DNA of 8,617 nucleotides, taken from assembly GCA_900555035.1 (NCBI GenBank), contig USJX01000100.1, forward strand, positions 1-8,617. Reading direction: 5' to 3'. The position numbers and the translations under genes were made by a program. The notes under the pieces were generated by a model. That model worked only from the letters and a program-made list of their open reading frames with translations, searched no databases and was not told the origin of the DNA. The DNA is from an uncultured Prevotella sp. (GTDB taxonomy: Bacteria; Bacteroidota; Bacteroidia; Bacteroidales; Bacteroidaceae). Positions 5,413 to 8,617 of the stretch are shown piece after piece. The number at the start of each line of letters is the position of its first letter. Positions within the stretch are counted from its first letter, which is position 1.

Positions 5413-6952
5413 CAAGGATTGGACAAGCAAACTTCGAGATCAGATGACAGACTATCAGGAGCCTGTCAAGCACGACTTGTGGGCTGGCATTGCACAATCG
5501 CTTGCTCAGAATCAGCCTGTAGAGGAGTCGATATCGCAGGTAAAATCTGGTACAGAACCCCAGGTGAAATCTGGCACAAAACCCCAGGTAGCCTCCCGAA
5601 TTATCCCGTTGAAACGGTGGTCGGCAGCCGCAGCCGCCGTGGCTTTGCTTGGAATAGGCGGAAGCTATGTTTATCTGCATCAAGAGGATATAGAGCAGGG
5701 CAATGCACAATTGGCATCTCTGTCGTCATCTTCCTCATCTTTCTCATCTTCCTCATCTTCTTATGCTTCAGCGTCAGTACAATCGTCAGTACAATCAAAT
5801 GCTTCAGCGTCAGTACAATCAAATATTACAGCAAAAACGGGTGGTGTCTTGAAGAATGCCCCGCTGCTTGCTGCGGATTTCAAATCCGCAGATCCTAGTT
5901 CCAATGCAGGTTACAAATCCGCAGCTTCTAATTTCAAGAGGAGTCAAGAGGCAGCTTCATCTGCTCGTTCTCTGTTTTCTTCCGATAATGCCTCTGTGTC
6001 AGCCCAGTCAGCCGCCCCCATGAATGATGGAGGCGAAACGATGAAGGCAGTTGCTCCGGATGAGGCACCGCTGCTTGCTGCGGAATACAAATCAGCAGAA
6101 TCAGCGGAATCTGCGAAGAGGCAGGTGGAGCCAAGAAAGGGGATTGCTGAATCCGGAAAGGGGGATGCAGAGTCCAGAAAGGCCTACGCCGAGCCAGGAA
6201 TGGGCTATGCTGAGCCAACCTCCTCCTCTTTTGGTTTCTCTAATAACGATGTGGCGGGGGTATCGATGAAGCTCTATGCCGAAAACTTAGGTGCAGGAAT
6301 GGGAAATGTCAATTCCGGCAGTAACCTGGCGAATCGTTTTTCTGATTCGGGAGTGATGGCAGATCCGATGCCGGGCGTATATCCCGACCCTTCGGTGGGT
6401 GGAAGCAATGACGTGGATTATCTGATGGCGGCAGCCTATAAGGTACTCCAGAAATCGCCGCAGGGAAAGGCGAAGCACCATGCTCCGGTATCCGTGGGTA
6501 TGCAGTTAGCCTTTGGCATTGCGCCTCGCTTGTCTATGAGCACGGGTGTGGTTTATACCCGCACCTCTTCCGATTTCTATCCGTATGCTCCAAACAATGA
6601 CTACAATGTTCATCAGGTGCTTCACTACGTAGGCATTCCTCTGGGCTTGAATTATGAATTGTGGAGGAGTGGCGGCTTCCATGCCTATGTGATGGCTGGT
6701 GCCGAGGCAGATTACAACGTAAAGAATGATACCGACGAAGATGGAACCAAGAAGGAGAATACCAAGCGAGACAGAGTGCAATTCTCGGGAAAGGCTTCGC
6801 TCGGTGCGCAATATGACATTTCGCCAAGTGTGGGCTTATACATAGAGCCAGGTGCCAAGTATTACTTCGACAATGGAAGCGATATAGAAAATACTTTCAA
6901 GGATAAGAAGTTGAATTTCAACCTGCAATTTGGTTTGAGGTTCAATCTGTAA
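5405..6952 (+). CDS. Sigma-factor partner: one-helix membrane protein with C-terminal outer-membrane barrel-like domain
   Basis: Probable anti-sigma or signal-transducing partner of the ECF factor, inferred from the 8-bp overlap and layout. Residues 1-70 are a cytosolic segment with a short amphipathic stretch (WTSKLRDQM, KHDLWAGIAQSLA) of the kind found at the start of Bacteroidetes ECF-linked membrane proteins. Residues about 72-91 (WSAAAAAVALLGIGGSYVYL) form one membrane helix. Residues 92-355 are a low-complexity linker: poly-Ser at 105-119, a 12-residue repeat (ASASVQS), the repeated block APLLAADFKSA (152-162) / APLLAAEYKSA (221-231), and heptad-like AE(S/P) repeats at 241-271. Residues about 361-515 alternate polar and apolar residues as beta strands (SVGMQLAFGI, ASLGAQYDISPSVGLYIEPG) and end in LNFNLQFGLRFNL, a typical outer-membrane barrel terminus. 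There is no zinc-binding anti-sigma motif. A pore-family membership is likely; anti-sigma activity is unproven. Confidence 0.85.
   Translation: MSNKDWTSKLRDQMTDYQEPVKHDLWAGIAQSLAQNQPVEESISQVKSGTEPQVKSGTKPQVASRIIPLKRWSAAAAAVALLGIGGSYVYLHQEDIEQGNAQLASLSSSSSSFSSSSSSYASASVQSSVQSNASASVQSNITAKTGGVLKNAPLLAADFKSADPSSNAGYKSAASNFKRSQEAASSARSLFSSDNASVSAQSAAPMNDGGETMKAVAPDEAPLLAAEYKSAESAESAKRQVEPRKGIAESGKGDAESRKAYAEPGMGYAEPTSSSFGFSNNDVAGVSMKLYAENLGAGMGNVNSGSNLANRFSDSGVMADPMPGVYPDPSVGGSNDVDYLMAAAYKVLQKSPQGKAKHHAPVSVGMQLAFGIAPRLSMSTGVVYTRTSSDFYPYAPNNDYNVHQVLHYVGIPLGLNYELWRSGGFHAYVMAGAEADYNVKNDTDEDGTKKENTKRDRVQFSGKASLGAQYDISPSVGLYIEPGAKYYFDNGSDIENTFKDKKLNFNLQFGLRFNL
5539..5592 (+). repeat. In-frame 24-bp tandem repeat (QVKSGT-xP)
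   Basis: Encodes QVKSGTEP, QVKSGTKP and a partial third QVAS just before the membrane helix of the sigma partner. The DNA unit is CAGGTRAAATCTGGYACA plus six bases, with two nearly identical copies and the start of a third. Confidence 0.8.
5722..5820 (+). repeat. Ser-codon microsatellite and 36-bp repeat
   Basis: TCATCT-rich units at about 5722-5760 encode the poly-Ser run. They are followed by a 22-nt exact repeat at 5763-5784 and 5799-5820 (period 36 bp, 12 residues). All periods keep the reading frame, so copy-number change would alter linker length rather than inactivate the gene. Confidence 0.8.
5858..5891 (+). repeat. 34-bp direct repeat copy 1, with internal perfect palindrome
   Basis: Matches 6065-6098 at 30 of 34 positions and encodes APLLAADFKSA. 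Positions 5871-5891 form a perfect odd palindrome: arms CTGCGGATTT and AAATCCGCAG around a central C. The right arm recurs alone at 5915-5924. The palindrome is 19/21 identical to the intergenic one at 7145-7165. Confidence 0.85.
6065..6098 (+). repeat. 34-bp direct repeat copy 2
   Basis: Second copy of the 5858-5891 block, in the same reading frame (APLLAAEYKSA). Its palindrome is degraded by three of the four mismatches. Confidence 0.8.
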
Positions 6953-6961
6953 GATGGTTTT

Positions 6962-7032
6962 AAAACAAACAGAAAGCGGGTGTGTCATAAGTCTGGATAA
7001 AGACCATGGCACACCCACTTTCTGTTTGTTAT
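6962..7032 (+). terminator. Long hairpin terminator after the sigma partner gene
   Basis: Positions 6964-6986 pair with 7008-7030 over 23 positions, with one mismatch (6977/7017) and one G-U. A further small stem GTCT/AGAC (6991-6994 / 7001-7004) lies inside. A moderately T-rich stretch follows. It begins 11 bp after the stop codon and is long for a simple intrinsic terminator. Confidence 0.75.
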
Positions 7033-7075
7033 TTGCTTTTTATATCCCCCCCACCACCATATTTTTTTCTATACT

Positions 7076-7165
7076 GTTAGCTCCCGCTAGGCGCCCGGCG
7101 GATTTGCAATCCGCCGTCAAAAAATGTCCTAACCTATTTAGGCTCTGTGGATTTGAAATCCGCAG
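7076..7165. repeat. Dispersed palindromic repeat cluster
   Basis: Three related pieces lie downstream of the smalltalk gene. At 7076-7093, GTTAGCTCCCGCTAGGCG resembles the hairpin arm at 7328-7343. At 7096-7116, arms CGGCGGATT and AATCCGCCG flank TGC. At 7145-7165, arms CTGTGGATTT and AAATCCGCAG pair with one G-U around a central G. The core GCGGATTT/AAATCCGC also occurs inside the sigma partner gene. The rest of the 7033-7181 gap shows no gene. Confidence 0.75.
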
Positions 7166-7181
7166 CAAAGGAGTATGGCTT

Positions 7182-7277
7182 TTAGCTCATGCAGCTCGTA
7201 ACTCCGAGCGAAGTGGCTACGGCAGTTAGAATCGAGATTAAAATCTGAATAACAGTTTTCCAAGTTTCCTTTTTCAT
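7182..7277 (-). CDS. Smalltalk-family protein, 31 residues
   Basis: A very short minus-strand gene found by reading downstream of the HU-like gene. It translates as MKKETWKTVIQILISILT followed by AVATSLGVTSCMS. This is the pattern of the Bacteroidetes family named smalltalk protein: MKK(E/T)xWK start, an Ile/Leu/Ala-rich helix spanning about residues 9-27, and a conserved SCM at the end. It is probably a small membrane-associated peptide; its function is unknown, and Cys29 is too near the C-terminus for a normal lipoprotein. It lies 74 bp behind the HU-HIG stop on the same strand, a pairing I remember as common in Bacteroidales. A hairpin and short repeats fill the gap between them. The start has no alternative in frame nearby. 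Confidence 0.88.
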   Translation of the reverse strand: MKKETWKTVIQILISILTAVATSLGVTSCMS

Positions 7278-7284
7278 CTTTTTC

Positions 7285-7316
7285 GTGATTAATGATTAGT
7301 GGTTAATGATTAGTGA
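7285..7316. repeat. ATTAATGATTA-type direct repeats, left of HU gene
   Basis: TTAATGATTAGTG occurs twice (7289-7301 and 7303-7315). The 14-mer GTGATTAATGATTA at 7285-7298 recurs exactly at 7930-7943 on the other side of the HU-HIG gene, so the gene is bracketed by direct repeats about 645 bp apart. Confidence 0.8.
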
Positions 7317-7327
7317 TGTGATAGGAT

Positions 7328-7350
7328 GTTAGCCCGCCAGGCGGGCTAAC
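7328..7350 (-). repeat. 11-bp-arm hairpin between HU-HIG and smalltalk genes
   Basis: GTTAGCCCGCC and its exact complement GGCGGGCTAAC flank a single base (7339). On the coding strand it starts 1 nt after the HU-HIG stop codon and lacks a T-run, so it is more likely a processing, stabilising or partial-termination element than a full intrinsic terminator. It is related to the repeat at 7076-7093. Confidence 0.8.
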
Positions 7351-7351
7351 T

Positions 7352-7921
7352 CTAGATATTTACGTGACCAGAGTCGCCGCTATCGGTTCCGCCCGTTCCC
7401 TGGTTGCTTCCGCCGCCTTCCTGGGTGTTACCGCTTCCGCCAGCTTCGCTTCCGCCATCAGGAGTATTTCCGCCGCCAGGAGTATTACTCTCGCCGCCAG
7501 TCTCTTCGCCGCCACGTGCATCGTAGGCAGAAATCTTGCAGAGTTTCTTCAATTCAGAGTTGCTCCAGTTCTTGGTATTTTTAACAAGAAGATGGATGTC
7601 CTGCACGCTTGCAGAAGTAACCTTGTCTCTGGTCACCTCGCCACGAGAACTCATGCCAATGGAGAAGAGGCCCAGGTCGCCGAGTCTCACGCTCTTGCCG
7701 TCGAGAATCAGCTCCTTCATGCAGTCGAGCATATCCATCATCACGCCATGCACGGTGCCACGGCTATAAGGCGAGTTGTGCGATGAAATGTGATCCACAA
7801 ACTCCTCGAAGCTCATCTCGCGGTCGGTCACCACGGTGGCATACCAGAGTTCCTTACCTGCGTTCTCACCCGTCTGAGGGGTACGCTTTACTTTACGATA
7901 CTTAATGTTTCCTTGTCCCAT
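7352..7921 (-). CDS. HU-HIG family DNA-binding protein with glycine-rich tail
   Basis: Nucleoid-type DNA-binding protein of the Bacteroidetes HU-HIG group (an HU domain joined to a winged-helix, Ig-like or glycine-rich tail). Residues 1-133 carry the HU-like domain: basic start (KYRKVKRTP), the strand WYATVVTDREMSFEEF, a helical part GVMMDMLDCMKELILDGKSV (59-78) and the family signature RLGDLGLFSIG (79-89). Residues about 137-185 are Gly/Ser/Asn/Thr-rich with repeated GGxxNTP-like units, a disordered tail; the protein ends HVNI. The ATG at 7921 gives MGQGNIKYRKV, a normal start for the group. A good promoter lies 118 bp upstream, leaving a leader of about 110 nt. The smalltalk gene follows on the same strand. 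Its natural role is not known to me. Confidence 0.93.
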   Translation of the reverse strand: MGQGNIKYRKVKRTPQTGENAGKELWYATVVTDREMSFEEFVDHISSHNSPYSRGTVHGVMMDMLDCMKELILDGKSVRLGDLGLFSIGMSSRGEVTRDKVTSASVQDIHLLVKNTKNWSNSELKKLCKISAYDARGGEETGGESNTPGGGNTPDGGSEAGGSGNTQEGGGSNQGTGGTDSGDSGHVNI

Positions 7922-7929
7922 ACTTTTTA

Positions 7930-7950
7930 GTGATTAATGATTAATGATTA
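7930..7950. repeat. ATTAATGATTA-type direct repeats, right of HU gene
   Basis: Contains the 14-mer GTGATTAATGATTA (7930-7943) shared with 7285-7298, and an overlapping further ATTAATGATTA unit. It lies in the leader of the HU-HIG transcript, just before the start codon. Confidence 0.75.
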
Positions 7951-7961
7951 TTGTTCTCTTT

Positions 7962-8017
7962 GTCATCAGCAGAATCCCCGAAAGAATCCTATGGCTCCCT
8001 TAACCGGTCATCAGCAG
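7962..8017. repeat. 11-bp direct repeat in the HU-HIG leader
   Basis: GTCATCAGCAG occurs at 7962-7972 and 8007-8017 (CTGCTGATGAC in the transcript), 45 bp apart, within the HU-HIG 5' untranslated region. It could be a binding site or a chance duplication. Confidence 0.6.
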
Positions 8018-8038
8018 CCTTTCTTCTGAATGACGGTG

Positions 8039-8070
8039 CAAAGATACGGCTTTTTTTTGATACCACCAAA
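8039..8070 (-). promoter_or_regulatory. HU-HIG promoter (TTTG-N20-TATCTTTG)
   Basis: On the minus strand TTTG (8070-8067) and TATCTTTG (8046-8039) are separated by 20 bp, an exact match to both elements of the primary-sigma consensus known from Bacteroides. Transcription would begin near 8030. Confidence 0.85.
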
Positions 8071-8159
8071 TTTCGGGTGGCGATAAGGGCCTATTTTCAG
8101 CAGCTCCTGATTCTGAATTCCGTTAATAAAACTAACTCGTATTTTAGCAAGAAAGAGAA

Positions 8160-8186
8160 CATAGTTTTGCTGAGGAAAAAACTATG
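8160..8186. repeat. 9-bp stem hairpin
   Basis: CATAGTTTT (8160-8168) and AAAACTATG (8178-8186) are exact complements around a 9-nt loop. It lies in the AT-rich gap upstream of the large inverted repeat; no gene is visible on either side within 100 bp. Confidence 0.6.
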
Positions 8187-8203
8187 AGTTCTTATCTGAA
8201 ACA

Positions 8204-8379
8204 ATCACAATAACAGTTATCACAGTTTTTCAAACCACTTTCCCAAATCTTAATCAAAAACTAACTATAGATATAATATAATAATATATTATTATATTAT
8301 ATCTATAGTTAAAAGAATTAACTATTCTACCTTCAGTATAGAATGCCCTTTGAAAAACTGTGATAACTGTTATTGTGAT
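8204..8379. repeat. Nested inverted repeat: 31-bp arms around a 50-bp palindrome
   Basis: The outer arms at 8204-8234 and 8349-8379 are perfect complements over 31 bp. Between them, 8262-8311 is a perfect 50-bp palindrome made almost only of A and T, with ends TAACTATAG and CTATAGTTA. Extra arms TTAAT (8250-8254) and ATTAA (8317-8321) also match. Alternative short stems exist on the right side (ATTCTA 8324-8329 with TAGAAT 8339-8344). This is the main content of the 545-bp gap between the HU-HIG promoter and the gene at 8592. There is no coding capacity, target-site duplication or T-run that would settle what it is; candidates are a MITE-like element, a cruciform, or a regulatory or terminator structure. 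Confidence 0.92.
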
Positions 8380-8395
8380 AGCTTTGTGATAGCTT
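8359..8395 (+). repeat. Repeated TGTGATA boxes
   Basis: TGTGATA occurs at 8359-8365, 8374-8380 and 8385-8391. The last two belong to an exact 11-bp tandem repeat TGTGATAGCTT (8374-8384, 8385-8395). The inverse form TATCACA is at 8218-8224 in the left arm. Spacing of 11 and 15 bp would suit a DNA-binding protein. Confidence 0.7.
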
Positions 8396-8512
8396 GTTTT
8401 GGCTTGCATCTGATGTCCCCAGAATACGAATGAAAAATAAGATTGTAAAACTCTTTCTGATAATATACTCTGGCTCATGATATTTTTTAGTGGAAAAATT
8501 TCTCCCTTTTTT

Positions 8513-8544
8513 CTTGCTGGTTTCAAAATAAAAGCGTAATTTTG
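8513..8544 (+). promoter_or_regulatory. Promoter of the right-edge gene
   Basis: CTTG (8513-8516, one mismatch to TTTG) lies 20 bp before TAATTTTG (8537-8544), an exact TAnnTTTG match. Transcription would start near 8552, giving a leader of about 40 nt before ATG 8592. Confidence 0.8.
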
Positions 8545-8591
8545 CGGTAGCATTTAAAAATAGAACCGTATCATTTTAAAACAGAAAGGTT

Positions 8592-8617
8592 ATGAAGTAC
8601 TTAGACCCTAAGGCAGA
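8592..8617 (+). CDS. Start of a probable Rpn / PD-(D/E)XK nuclease family transposase (cut by window end)
   Basis: Only eight codons and two bases are present: MKYLDPKA, the next residue being Asp or Glu. The string (K/R)YLDPKxDLTFKRVFG opens many Bacteroidetes members of the Rpn recombination-promoting nuclease / PD-(D/E)XK nuclease family transposase group, and the visible part fits it. Those proteins carry a nuclease fold and are scattered in many copies in such genomes. A consensus promoter directly upstream supports a real start. With so few residues the family call rests on recognition of the first eight positions. Confidence 0.7.

Noticed and set aside
6954..7229. Plus-strand frame of 91 codons after the sigma partner gene
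   Set aside because: It runs through a terminator hairpin and the palindromic repeats and overlaps the smalltalk gene on the other strand.
7364..7786. Plus-strand frame of 140 codons opposite HU-HIG
   Set aside because: Ala/Ser-rich complement of the Gly-rich tail of the HU-HIG gene; no promoter or domain.
7951..8187. Plus-strand frame of 78 codons beginning in the HU leader
   Set aside because: It reads through the HU-HIG promoter in reverse, and its sequence GAKIRLFF derives from the TATCTTTG box.
8204..8379. CRISPR array or attachment site as explanation of the repeats
   Set aside because: The repeats are inverted, not a series of direct repeats with unique spacers, and no integrase or tRNA gene is near.
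8204..8379. Complete insertion sequence
   Set aside because: Between the 31-bp arms there are only 114 bp and no transposase frame; no flanking target duplication could be found.
8254..8553. Minus-strand frame of 99 codons over the inverted repeat
   Set aside because: It covers the palindrome and the right-edge promoter; the Ile/Tyr-rich end is a translation of the AT palindrome.

Overview
The window looks chromosomal and comes from a member of the Bacteroidales, most likely Prevotellaceae (Prevotella/Segatella). This rests on four things. Promoters follow the TTTG / TAnnTTTG pattern of Bacteroidetes rather than the E. coli type. Shine-Dalgarno sequences are absent or weak. The families present (HU-HIG DNA-binding protein, smalltalk protein, lipocalin-like lipoprotein, ECF sigma paired with a barrel-bearing membrane partner) are typical of the group. 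The valS, mazG and RNase Z sequences read like Bacteroidales proteins. The species call is an inference; no search could be run.

Left part (1-4822), mostly housekeeping. The minus strand carries the first 602 codons of valyl-tRNA synthetase; its 3' end lies outside the window. Its promoter region is shared with a divergent plus-strand set: a 39-residue one-helix membrane protein, a MazG-type nucleoside triphosphate pyrophosphohydrolase with an unusual repeat-bearing insertion, a lipocalin-like lipoprotein, and ribonuclease Z (probably starting at TTG). A strong hairpin terminator closes this set. Several gaps in it contain short direct repeats, two of which begin inside a gene's last codons and copy its stop codon.

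Middle part (4858-7032), an envelope-signalling pair. A TTG-initiated ECF sigma factor overlaps by 8 bp a 515-residue partner. The partner has a short cytosolic N-terminus, one transmembrane helix, a long repeat-rich low-complexity linker and a C-terminal beta-barrel-like domain. It therefore looks like an anti-sigma-type protein that could reach from the cytosol to the outer membrane. A long hairpin follows it.

Right part (7033-8617), accessory in character. The minus strand encodes an HU-HIG protein with a glycine-rich tail and, behind it, a 31-residue smalltalk protein that is easily missed. I recall these two as part of a recurring Bacteroidales cassette that usually also has a VapE/primase-like gene and an amidase; neither is visible here. 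Palindromic repeats related to a GCGGATTT/AAATCCGC core lie downstream, and the same palindrome occurs inside the sigma partner gene. Upstream of HU lies about 540 bp of non-coding, AT-rich DNA with a nested inverted repeat: 31-bp perfect arms around a 50-bp perfect palindrome, next to repeated TGTGATA boxes. At the right edge a good promoter precedes the first eight codons of what looks like an Rpn / PD-(D/E)XK nuclease family transposase gene.

The strongest leads are the nested palindrome beside the Rpn-type gene, the envelope-spanning sigma partner, the HU-HIG/smalltalk pair without its usual companions, and the dispersed palindrome that has entered a coding sequence.
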